A stretch of 5,565 nt of DNA from an uncultured Oscillospiraceae bacterium (GCA_902496265.1 CABVAD010000082.1:1-5565); one strand, 5' to 3'. Shown: positions 1 through 5,565, counted from the stretch's first letter. Made by a program: numbers and translations. Notes: generated by a model from the letters alone, not told the origin.

Positions 1-26
1 GATAATCGGATGTCCGTTTAAAAACA

Positions 27-2852
27 TCATAATTTTATTGTAAACTTAAAGGAAATATCCTTTTCGTCAAGGCGGTATTTGCCGTCAAGCGCGGGGCCGC
101 AGGAATTAGAGCCTATTCCCGAGACCTTATAATCCACCCTTACCTGAGTGCCGTCGGACCTTTTAAGCTCGTCGGTATGCTCGGCGGCGGTGAGCGCCTC
201 AATACTGTGGTGGAGCACGCTTATCTCCATATTATCCGCGCTGAATTTAAGAGAATTATTAATATCAAGCAACCTGCAATCGGTATGATTTCCGTGCTCC
301 TGCGGACGGACGTAGTTTACATACTCGCGGTCAGCGTTGCTTTCGTGAAACGCGACGACTCCGTGATGGGTCATATCGCGGTAGCTTTCAAGCGGACCGT
401 TGCCGAAATAGGTAAAGCTGTCCTTTTCGTACGGCAGCTTAAATTCAAAACCGAGCCGCGGCAGCCAGACAACGTTTTCCCTGATTTTTCCGTCAAGCGC
501 AACATTTACAGACCCGTCTGCAAAAAACTCATAAGAAAGCGTAAAGTTAAAGAAGGGCTTGCGCGAAATGCCCGCCGACGAAGCGGTAAATACCGCCTTG
601 TTGTCCGAAACCTTGCAGGAATATATCTTTGTAAACACGCAGTCGAAATTCTCGCCCTGCCAGATATTCGTTCTGTCCCACAATGCCTTCATATTGCGGT
701 CATTATCGGTAGTAGCGCGGAAATAAGAAAGCTTCGCGGGGGCTTTGAGCTGTTGCTCGCCCTTTGCCGTAATACTCTCGAACATTCCCGTCTGCCTAGA
801 GAGAACGTAACGGAAATCCTCCCCCTCCGCCGTAATTTCAAAGTCCCCCTCCTGCAATACAAGAGGCTGCTTGAAAACTTCGGCAATCACTGTCGGAACG
901 GGGAGCCGCTCCCACAGACAGCCCACCTCGAAATTATCGGAATCAATCATTCTGACGGTTATATAACACCCCAGCTTACAGCTTTCAGGGAGCTTAACAA
1001 GCGGCGTAAGGGTAAACTCTTCACGCGGTCTCGTGTTAAGGCGGACGATTTTTTTCTCAAGACATTCGCCGTCCGCTGTGATCTCATATTCAAAGGAATA
1101 TCCGTCAAAAGAGGTGAAGTCAAAGCAGTTTTTAAGCTTAAGCGCGCCGTCCTCCCACCTTATGCGGAAGGGCGCGTAGGTGTTTTTAATTTCATAGGTA
1201 CCTGCTTTATAAGAGCGGTCGGCAAACACCATACCGTCACAGCAGAAATTGCCGTCGTGGGTAAGCTCGCCCTCAAAGTCGCCGCCGTACTTCTGCACGC
1301 CGCCGTCAAGAACTATATGATCCGCCCATTCCCAAACACAGCCGCCTATAAGCTTTTTGTTACCATATATGGCGTTCCAGTAATCCCAAATCCCGCCCGG
1401 TCCGTTGCCCATGGCGTGGGCGTACTCGCACATAAATACAGGCTGTTTGATGTTATCGTCCTTTGCCCAGCCCTTAATCGTGTCTACCGAGGGGTACATC
1501 ATAGAGAAAACGTCGGTATTGTCGGGTGTACCCTTTCTGGAGGCGTCCTCGCAGTGGGCGAGGCGAAGACTGTCGCGTGATTTCAGCCATTCAATCATAT
1601 CGTGCTGATTTTCGCCGAATCCGCTTTCGTTGCCCGTCGACCACATAATAACCGAGGTGTGGATTTTATCCCTCTCATAGGCGCGCTCCATACGGCTTAA
1701 AAATTCTTTCTTCCATTCGGGACTTACGCAGGGCCAGTCGGCCGACTCAACGTCATAGCGGTAGCCTACATCAGCATAACGCCTTACAAAACCGTGGGTC
1801 TCGATATCGGTTTCAAGTATGACATAAAAGCCCATTTCGTCGCAGTAGTCAAGGAACTTCGGACTCGGCGGATAATGAGAGGTTCTGATTGTATTGATAT
1901 TAAGCTCCTTCATAAGCTTAAGGTCGCGGACGTAATCCTCCTCCGACATAGTCCAGCCCTTTTCGGGGTGGGTATCGTGGTGATTTACGCCCTTAAGCTT
2001 CACAGGCGTGCCGTTTATAAGCAGCTCGTAATCGGAGGAAATTTCAATAGTGCGGAAGCCTGCCTTGCGGGTTATCGTCTCCCCCGCGGCTGAAAATTTT
2101 ACTGTATAAAGATTGGGTGTTTCCGCCGTCCAAAGCTTTGGCGTATCAACCGTAAAGCAAAGCCTGCCGCCCTCGGAAATTCCCGTGGCTAAAAGCATAT
2201 CGCCGTCGTACAGCTCGGCAGTAAAGTCCTTATCCGCGGTACAAATTATGCTGTTTCCCTCTGCTCTTAAATCCAAATCAAAAATATGACCGTGCGGGCG
2301 CGAGAGAATGTAAACGTCCCTGAAAATACCGTTATAACGGAAAGCGTCCTGATCCTCAAGATAGCTTCCGCAGCACCACTTGCGGACATAAACCCTTACC
2401 GTGTTTGTGCCCGAGCTTACAAATTCGGTTATATCGAACTCAGCCATAAGGCGGCTGCCCTCGGTAAACCCTACGTACTTACCGTTGATATATACCTCCG
2501 CCTCGGAGGAAACGCCCTCGAAAACAAGGTAGGTGTCAAGGCTTCCGTCGGTCAGCTGAAAGCTGCGCTCGTAAACCCCGACAGGGTTGATGTCAGGCAC
2601 ATAGGGCTGGTCGCAGGGGAAGGGGTAGTTTATATTTGTATAGTTTGGCTTGCCGTAGCCGCAAAGCTGCCAGCAGGACGGAACGGTGATATTGCCCCAT
2701 TCGGTTATCTCGCCCGCCCTGTCTCCGTTTTCAAAATAAGCAAAGCGCCATTCGCCGTTAAGCCCGCACATCTCGCTGCCCTCGGGAATATACCAGCTCC
2801 TTTGCTTAAGTCTGTTTTCGCTCGTTTCAAGCGGATTTTCATATTTCCTCAT
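27..2852 (-). CDS. lacZ: Beta-galactosidase, LacZ type (glycoside hydrolase family 2)
   Basis: This 941-residue protein should hydrolyse terminal beta-D-galactosides such as lactose in the cytoplasm, since no signal peptide or lipobox is present. The GH2 order is intact: sugar-binding jelly-roll domain (about 25-185) with the LacZ-typical YTNINYPF (71-78) and LEDQDAFRYNGIFRDV (165-180); immunoglobulin-like domain (about 187-270); TIM barrel (about 275-560) with NTIRTSHYP (320-328); a beta domain (about 560-655); and a C-terminal Bgal_small_N domain (about 668-940) with YFRATTDNDR, YFGNGPLESYRDM and GIGSNSCGP. By family homology the acid/base is Glu409 in WSTGNESG and the nucleophile is Glu476 in FMCEYAHAMGN. 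WEWADH (507-512) carries the substrate-stacking Trp. It is slightly shorter than the 1023-residue E. coli enzyme but complete. The start has GGAGGT six to seven bases upstream. It lies 32 bases after the S26 gene, so it probably shares the promoter at 3655-3683. No CRE-like site was seen. Confidence 0.95.
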   Translation of the reverse strand: MRKYENPLETSENRLKQRSWYIPEGSEMCGLNGEWRFAYFENGDRAGEITEWGNITVPSCWQLCGYGKPNYTNINYPFPCDQPYVPDINPVGVYERSFQLTDGSLDTYLVFEGVSSEAEVYINGKYVGFTEGSRLMAEFDITEFVSSGTNTVRVYVRKWCCGSYLEDQDAFRYNGIFRDVYILSRPHGHIFDLDLRAEGNSIICTADKDFTAELYDGDMLLATGISEGGRLCFTVDTPKLWTAETPNLYTVKFSAAGETITRKAGFRTIEISSDYELLINGTPVKLKGVNHHDTHPEKGWTMSEEDYVRDLKLMKELNINTIRTSHYPPSPKFLDYCDEMGFYVILETDIETHGFVRRYADVGYRYDVESADWPCVSPEWKKEFLSRMERAYERDKIHTSVIMWSTGNESGFGENQHDMIEWLKSRDSLRLAHCEDASRKGTPDNTDVFSMMYPSVDTIKGWAKDDNIKQPVFMCEYAHAMGNGPGGIWDYWNAIYGNKKLIGGCVWEWADHIVLDGGVQKYGGDFEGELTHDGNFCCDGMVFADRSYKAGTYEIKNTYAPFRIRWEDGALKLKNCFDFTSFDGYSFEYEITADGECLEKKIVRLNTRPREEFTLTPLVKLPESCKLGCYITVRMIDSDNFEVGCLWERLPVPTVIAEVFKQPLVLQEGDFEITAEGEDFRYVLSRQTGMFESITAKGEQQLKAPAKLSYFRATTDNDRNMKALWDRTNIWQGENFDCVFTKIYSCKVSDNKAVFTASSAGISRKPFFNFTLSYEFFADGSVNVALDGKIRENVVWLPRLGFEFKLPYEKDSFTYFGNGPLESYRDMTHHGVVAFHESNADREYVNYVRPQEHGNHTDCRLLDINNSLKFSADNMEISVLHHSIEALTAAEHTDELKRSDGTQVRVDYKVSGIGSNSCGPALDGKYRLDEKDISFKFTIKL

Positions 2853-2882
2853 AACGTACCTCCGAAAGGTTATATAATTGCT

Positions 2883-3350
2883 TTATTTGCGCCGCCTGAA
2901 TAACCTTTTGTATATTCCCGCAAGCATGGGTCTGAGCCGGCACTTCCAAAGATACCGCGCGGGGTAGCTTGCCCTGTTTGCAATAATATAAAGCTTATAT
3001 ATTCGGCTTTTTTCACAGTCGCAGTATTTGCCGTCTCTGTAAAACGCCTTCATAACGCCGACTATCTGCGACTCCGCGACATATTCTTTAACAAATAGAT
3101 TGTCGCCGCGAATGATGTAAACGCCGTCCTTTCTCACCTTTAAAATTCGGTGGAGGACAAGCTCCTTTTTGCTCTTTACGCGGTAAAGCGGCGCGTCCCC
3201 CGCCTTTAGCGGAAACTCGGGGCGCTTAATCACAACAATATCCCGCCCCTGTCTCAGAAGCGGGCGCATACTTGTGCCGCGGGTGCGGGTCATTACCTCG
3301 TCCTGTATTTTAAGCAGCTCTGCCGCGTTTTTAAGCTCGGTCTCCGCCAT
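2883..3350 (-). CDS. S24/S26 signal-peptidase-like serine protease
   Basis: This 155-residue protein has the core of the S24/S26 (LexA / type I signal peptidase) fold. GTSMRPLL (25-32) carries the presumed nucleophile Ser27, followed by the beta-strand segment QGRDIVVIKRP (34-44). LVLHRILKV (64-72) has His67 where bacterial signal peptidases have the general-base Lys, and IIRGDN (79-84) supplies an Asp83. That Ser-His-Asp pattern is the ER/SipW-type arrangement, inferred from motifs only. No clear membrane anchor is visible; the N terminus is a charged amphipathic stretch and the C terminus is very basic (ends RRRK), so it may be cytosolic or peripherally membrane-bound. The ATG overlaps the pqqD stop codon by one base (TAATG), which implies translational coupling and a shared task. 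The likely role is cleavage of a peptide, perhaps leader removal, bound by the PqqD-like partner; this is inference from context. A LexA-like regulator is unlikely because there is no DNA-binding domain. Confidence 0.85.
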   Translation of the reverse strand: MAETELKNAAELLKIQDEVMTRTRGTSMRPLLRQGRDIVVIKRPEFPLKAGDAPLYRVKSKKELVLHRILKVRKDGVYIIRGDNLFVKEYVAESQIVGVMKAFYRDGKYCDCEKSRIYKLYIIANRASYPARYLWKCRLRPMLAGIYKRLFRRRK

Positions 3351-3616
3351 TATTCTATCACGTCCGACTCTTTAAGTCTTCCGATAAATTCACTGACAGT
3401 TTTACGCAGCTCTTCGGAGGTCACGCCCTCGTATTCCTTCTCCATCGCGGCGGTGATTTCGTCTTCTGTAACATCATTTTTAAGCATATTAAATATATAT
3501 GCGCCCGTATCGTTCATCTTAATAAAGCCGTCAAATTTTTGTACGTCTTCGCCTACCGCGACCGCCACAACCATATCCGCAACCTTATTTGTAACAAAAT
3601 TATACTTAAGCTTCAT
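3350..3616 (-). CDS. PqqD-family protein (RiPP recognition element)
   Basis: This 88-residue protein matches the PqqD fold in length and pattern. An N-terminal beta-hairpin (about 1-22) is followed by KFDGFIKMNDTGAYIFNML (27-45), in which the N-D-T-G-A-x-I-F motif is the family hallmark. A helix-turn-helix part then holds VTEDEITAAMEKEYEG (49-64) and SEELRKTVSEFIGRLKESDVI (67-87). Stand-alone PqqD proteins bind the leader of a ribosomally made peptide and present it to a modifying enzyme. No radical-SAM, YcaO, ATP-grasp or lanthionine enzyme is in the window, so the partner enzyme is unknown; the HPr-kinase-like protein just upstream is the best local candidate. The start is fixed by GGGAGG at 3625-3630, eight bases before the ATG, and by the promoter at 3655-3683. 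The stop overlaps the protease start by one base. It is not true pqqD of PQQ synthesis: no pqqA, pqqB, pqqC or pqqE is seen. Confidence 0.88.
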   Translation of the reverse strand: MKLKYNFVTNKVADMVVAVAVGEDVQKFDGFIKMNDTGAYIFNMLKNDVTEDEITAAMEKEYEGVTSEELRKTVSEFIGRLKESDVIE

Positions 3617-3636
3617 ATAGTTATCCTCCCGTTAAA

Positions 3637-3648
3637 GCTGTTCACAGC
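3637..3648. promoter_or_regulatory. Candidate operator palindrome at the transcription start
   Basis: GCTGT-TC-ACAGC is an inverted repeat with perfect five-base arms and a two-base centre. It lies between the predicted start of transcription (about 3648) and the ribosome site of the PqqD-like gene, where a repressor would block initiation. Position and symmetry are seen directly; a regulatory role is inference, and short palindromes also occur by chance. Confidence 0.3.
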
Positions 3649-3654
3649 AAAATT

Positions 3655-3683
3655 ATTTTACACTATACGGAAATTCTTGTCAA
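3655..3683 (-). promoter_or_regulatory. Sigma-A promoter for the pqqD-protease-lacZ operon
   Basis: Read leftward, the sequence has a perfect -35 TTGACA (3678-3683), a 17-base spacer, and -10 TAAAAT (3655-3660), five of six bases matching consensus. Transcription should begin near 3648, giving a 5' leader of about 30 bases that includes the GGGAGG site of the PqqD-like gene. It gives the three downstream genes expression independent of the HPr-kinase-like gene. A 7-base inverted repeat, TAATACA (3688-3694) and TGTATTA (3715-3721), lies just upstream of the -35 and could be an activator site, but it is AT-rich and weak evidence. Confidence 0.8.
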
Positions 3684-3745
3684 TCATTAATACAGACTTA
3701 AATGAGATTTGTTTTGTATTATGTCTGAATTATTCGGTCACCCGA

Positions 3746-4453
3746 TTACTTGCCGAAAATCGCGCCGTACGCCGTCTCGGCGGCGCTTATATCCATATTA
3801 CAGCGTATACGCCATAAAGCAGAAGAGGAAAGCAGCTTATCCGTAAGCGCAAGCGCGTTTGCCGCCGCCTGCGGCTCATTTGGTATATAAATTTGCTTGA
3901 ATATCAGGTTAATCGCTTCGTCCCTGCCGATTTTTTCGCAGGAATTTTCCTGTGCGCGTTCTATGAAGCAAATGTGGCGAAGCGGAGTCCGCATATTGCA
4001 CCCTAATTTTTCCTTGCCGTTCCAGGGCGTGCCGTAGGCATAAGGGGTGTTCGGTTCGTTATCCGAAAAGCGCACAAACGGCTTGTCGCCGTTTACAACG
4101 GTTAACCGCTCGCCCAAATACTTTTGCCATAAAAGCATATGGGTGGTTTTCCCGGTACCGCTTGACGCGGCAAGCGCAACGCCTGTGCCGTCAACATCAA
4201 AAACCGCCGAGTGCAAGAGAAATCCGCCGTGCAGAGGTAGACGGTTGGATATTTTGCGGCAAAGCGCGATAAATTCAAGGTATTGCGTTGAATATCCGCC
4301 GTCGTTTTTTTCGGAATTTATATCCTCCTCGGTAATTGTTATTACCTCGTCACATTCGGAGGTATCGGGTATTATGTAATCCCGACACGCCCGCTTAACG
4401 CCTGAATATACGCTGTTGATCTCATAATTAATATCCGCAAATCTGCATTTCAT
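3746..4453 (-). CDS. HPr kinase-like P-loop protein of the PqqD-associated type
   Basis: This 235-residue protein belongs to the HprK/PEPCK-like P-loop group. The Walker A loop is AASSGTGKTTH (95-105), with Ala96 at the usual first Gly, a variant I associate with this subgroup. VVNGDKPFVR (119-128) corresponds to the Walker-B-like D-K-P motif. YGTPWNGKEKLG (140-151) is the block seen in HPr-kinase-like proteins found near PqqD genes. A preceding segment, RLPLHGGFLLHSAVF (71-85), fits the strand and helix before the P-loop. HprK's own N-terminal domain is absent, so it is not the catabolite-repression HPr kinase. Relatives in lasso-peptide clusters phosphorylate the peptide; the substrate here is unknown. 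AAAGG stands 13 bases before the ATG, a long spacing, and an AT-rich TATATTATAA about 25 bases upstream could be a -10 without a good -35. The next gene has its own promoter, 129 bases on. Confidence 0.85.
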   Translation of the reverse strand: MKCRFADINYEINSVYSGVKRACRDYIIPDTSECDEVITITEEDINSEKNDGGYSTQYLEFIALCRKISNRLPLHGGFLLHSAVFDVDGTGVALAASSGTGKTTHMLLWQKYLGERLTVVNGDKPFVRFSDNEPNTPYAYGTPWNGKEKLGCNMRTPLRHICFIERAQENSCEKIGRDEAINLIFKQIYIPNEPQAAANALALTDKLLSSSALWRIRCNMDISAAETAYGAIFGK

Positions 4454-4513
4454 TTAATTGGGCGCACCTTTCTTTATAATATAACGGCTTTTTTGTGCAT
4501 TCCGCAGGCTAAT

Positions 4514-4660
4514 GTCTAACATCTAAATCTGTATGGATGGCTGTCTGTCGTCCGTTGCATTGGCGATTCGAACGTCGGACGGGCAATGCCCGCCCCTACG
4601 GTGTCAGACCTTAGACGGTACGCTGTCGATTTTAGATTTTCTCGGTCTGACATCTAATTC
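4514..4660. repeat. Palindrome-rich intergenic repeat-like segment
   Basis: The 305-base gap between the HPr-kinase-like and lipoprotein genes has no convincing ORF. Besides the terminator it holds this repeat-like block. A direct repeat of 16 bases occurs at 4514-4529 and 4645-4660 with two mismatches (GTCTAACATCTAAATC and GTCTGACATCTAATTC). TGTCAGACC (4602-4610) and GGTCTGACA (4644-4652) form a perfect nine-base inverted repeat around a 33-base loop. CGGGCA-A-TGCCCG (4580-4592) is a compact palindrome followed by CCCCTACGG. CGTCCG (4549-4554) pairs with CGGACG (4576-4581). From general knowledge, GGGGCGGGCATTGCCCG-like cores recur between genes in many Clostridia genomes, so a degenerate dispersed element (REP- or MITE-like) is plausible. 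No transposase or clear target duplication is seen. Confidence 0.45.
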
Positions 4661-4675
4661 CGTCGAAGCCTTGGT

Positions 4676-4706
4676 TATAAAAACAACCGCCTTACGGCGG
4701 CTGTTT
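4676..4706 (-). terminator. Rho-independent terminator after the lipoprotein gene
   Basis: On the minus strand an 11-pair stem (AAACAGCCGCC with GGCGGTTGTTT, one G-U pair) closes on a GTAA loop of the stable GNRA type. A T-rich tail running into TTTTTATAA follows. It starts 52 bases after the lipoprotein stop and should end that operon, separating it from the HPr-kinase-like gene. The plus-strand side is also T-rich, but no plus-strand gene leads into it. Confidence 0.85.
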
Positions 4707-4758
4707 ATTTAATATGTTTTGTTGGATTAAGACCTATACCGAAGTAACTAATTAATCT

Positions 4759-5187
4759 TTATTGCCACGGGCTATAGTCATTCATAGTGTCGCGGCTTTT
4801 GTCTCCACCTGCCTCTGCAGAAGATACTTCAGAAGAGGGAGAACTGCTTTCCGCGTTCGAAGAAGAACCTGTCGAAGATGTTGAACTTGGATCACCAAAT
4901 GTCTCGCTAGGCTTACTTGACGAGGAGCTGTTGTTCTTATTTGACGGAACGGAAATTACACTGCCTGTTTCAAAATCAATCTCAACTGCGGTATCCTCAA
5001 TATTGCTTGCCGAAATTTCGTTGACACCCTCGGTCATACTAACCTGTGAGTCAGTTCCGCCTGTCTGAGAGCTTGTTCCGCTGGCATTTGCAGAATTTGA
5101 ATCTCCTTTATCATTTTTCTTTCCGCAACCGCAGAATAAAATAGCTATAAGACAAAAAATAGAGATGCCTGTAATTACTTTTTTCAT
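4759..5187 (-). CDS. Small Ser-rich putative lipoprotein, function unknown
   Basis: I do not recognise a named family. The 142-residue product begins with a Gram-positive lipoprotein signal: MKK, a hydrophobic core (about 4-19), then F-C-G-C with Cys21 as the presumed lipidated residue. The mature part has no predicted fold by eye. It has a polar N-terminal stretch (22-60), a short better-ordered segment, NIEDTAVEIDFETGSVISV (62-80), then a Ser-rich low-complexity tail in which 20 of residues 87-123 are Ser. The last residues are MNDYSPWQ. It is probably an extracytoplasmic, flexible surface protein tethered to the membrane. The start is supported by GGAG at 5195-5198, seven bases before the ATG. 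It lies 23 bases after the 43-aa peptide gene, so the two are likely co-transcribed, and a strong terminator follows. Codons are AT-richer than in lacZ. Confidence 0.75.
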   Translation of the reverse strand: MKKVITGISIFCLIAILFCGCGKKNDKGDSNSANASGTSSQTGGTDSQVSMTEGVNEISASNIEDTAVEIDFETGSVISVPSNKNNSSSSSKPSETFGDPSSTSSTGSSSNAESSSPSSEVSSAEAGGDKSRDTMNDYSPWQ

Positions 5188-5203
5188 ACTATTGCTCCAT
5201 TAG

Positions 5204-5217
5204 CGATTAGCTAATCG
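5204..5217. repeat. Perfect 14-base palindrome between peptide and lipoprotein genes
   Basis: CGATTAG-CTAATCG is a perfect palindrome that contains the stop codon of the 43-aa peptide and ends six bases before the lipoprotein's GGAG site. It could be a protein-binding site or a weak RNA hairpin affecting translation of the second gene. With no T-run it is not a terminator. The role is unknown. Confidence 0.4.
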
Positions 5218-5342
5218 TCAAACTCTCCTTGATCTCCTTCGCCAGTTTCACCGGTAACATTGTTCATATCTGATACAGTTATCGTATCAATACGTTCAAC
5301 AGATATGATTTCAAACCACGGTTTTTCAAATAAATTCCTCAT
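5211..5342 (-). CDS. 43-aa peptide, possible RiPP-type precursor
   Basis: The short frame begins MRNLFEKPWFEIISVERIDT, continues ITVSDMNNVTGETGEG and ends DQGEFDD. It overlaps the previous stop codon as ATGA, has a G-rich ribosome site (GGGGG at 5350-5354, seven bases upstream), and sits between two apparently co-oriented genes, all of which support expression. Its layout, a hydrophobic/charged N-terminal half with E-K-P-x-F-E-I-I and a D-T-I-T-V-S-D segment, then a Gly/Asp/Glu/Thr-rich tail after residue 28, resembles short Clostridia peptides that I associate with PqqD-type cassettes. There is no Cys, so thioether products (lanthipeptide, sactipeptide) are excluded. Ser and Thr at 14, 20, 22, 24, 30 and 33 could be kinase or ester/amide sites. 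No signal peptide or membrane segment is seen. A non-RiPP small regulatory peptide remains possible. Confidence 0.6.
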   Translation of the reverse strand: MRNLFEKPWFEIISVERIDTITVSDMNNVTGETGEGDQGEFDD

Positions 5343-5565
5343 TTTGTTTCCCCCACACTCGCAAGAGTCGCTGTCTTAATCTCAGTAGAAAAACTATAAT
5401 TATTACTGTTATCGAGTGAATATCCGACTGCCGTATATTGTTTTGTATTTTCCGTAATGCCAAAAATACGTAACGCATACTGCAACGCACTACTATCCGA
5501 ATTTTTCCACATGTATCTAGTTTGTGTTATTTTGGTAATAAAAATTTTTTCAGTGCCATTATAAG
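5339..5565 (-). CDS. C-terminal part of an unidentified protein, possible fibronectin type III end
   Basis: A frame open from the right window edge gives 74 residues and a TGA stop, so the 5' end is missing. No transmembrane helix is seen. The stretch from RYMWKNSDSSALQYAL through YTAVGYSLDNSNNYSFSTE to IKTATLA has the W, Y-x-L, Y-x-A-V and S-x-S-x-E-x-x-T-A-T pattern of the second half of a fibronectin type III repeat. This is a weak by-eye resemblance. If correct, the protein would be extracellular or cell-surface, matching the lipoprotein downstream. Its stop overlaps the start of the 43-aa peptide gene (ATGA), which suggests translational coupling. GC is low here (about 35 percent in 5401-5460). 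The identity of the rest of the protein cannot be judged from this window. Confidence 0.6.
   Translation of the reverse strand, partial: YNGTEKIFITKITQTRYMWKNSDSSALQYALRIFGITENTKQYTAVGYSLDNSNNYSFSTEIKTATLASVGETK

Noticed and set aside
1..30. Partial CDS start MMFLNGHPII at the left edge
   Set aside because: Ten codons without a ribosome site are too little to list as a feature; kept only as a low-interest observation.
177..1580. Long plus-strand open frame (467 codons) opposite lacZ
   Set aside because: It is antisense to a complete GH2 enzyme with intact catalytic motifs; its translation has no recognisable domain and no good ribosome site. It is a shadow frame.
2286..2903. Plus-strand frame of 205 codons opposite the lacZ start
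   Set aside because: It covers the well-supported N-terminal domain of lacZ and its ribosome site; the translation looks like a reverse-strand artefact.
4047..4379. Plus-strand frame inside the HPr-kinase-like gene
   Set aside because: It is antisense to the conserved P-loop region and has no family features.
3746..4453. Calling the P-loop protein true HPr kinase (hprK)
   Set aside because: It lacks the HprK N-terminal domain, is shorter, and carries the PWNGKE-type block and a PqqD neighbourhood rather than an lgt or ptsH context.
4514..4660. CRISPR array or tRNA/riboswitch in the intergenic gap
   Set aside because: The repeated words are few, degenerate and not regularly spaced, and no tRNA cloverleaf or known riboswitch core could be recognised.
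4787..5068. Plus-strand frame opposite the lipoprotein gene, rich in Leu and Glu
   Set aside because: The Leu/Glu richness is the mirror of Ser-rich codons on the other strand; the minus frame has a signal peptide and ribosome site.

Overview
The window looks like a piece of a Gram-positive Clostridia genome, probably an Oscillospirales/Ruminococcus-like gut anaerobe. This is inferred from strong GGAGG ribosome sites, a near-consensus sigma-A promoter, a lipoprotein with a LxGC-type lipobox, and protein families that are common together in that group. All convincing genes lie on the minus strand, so transcription runs from right to left.

Right part (about 4759-5565, AT-richer). The C-terminal 74 codons of a protein that starts outside the window overlap by ATGA the start of a 43-codon peptide gene. 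A small Ser-rich lipoprotein gene follows 23 bases later. The set ends at a strong hairpin terminator (4676-4706). The 43-aa peptide has a 'leader plus Gly/Asp/Glu tail' layout resembling ribosomal-peptide (RiPP) precursors, but it has no Cys and no modifying enzyme is visible next to it.

Middle (4454-4758). This non-coding stretch holds the terminator and a palindrome-rich segment built of related GTCTGAC/TCTAA words and a GGGCAATGCCCG core. It resembles a dispersed intergenic repeat and sits near a drop in GC between the two halves.

Left part (27-4453, GC-richer). First comes a HPr-kinase-like P-loop protein. After a 129-base gap holding a near-perfect promoter, a tight run follows: a PqqD-like chaperone (RiPP recognition fold), an S24/S26 signal-peptidase-like serine protease (1-base overlap with pqqD), and a full-length LacZ-type GH2 beta-galactosidase 32 bases further on. 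The kinase-like/PqqD/S26 trio is a recurrent cassette that plausibly binds, modifies or cleaves a small peptide. Whether the 43-aa peptide is its substrate is the main open question. The beta-galactosidase appears to be co-transcribed with the PqqD and protease genes, but there is no obvious functional link.
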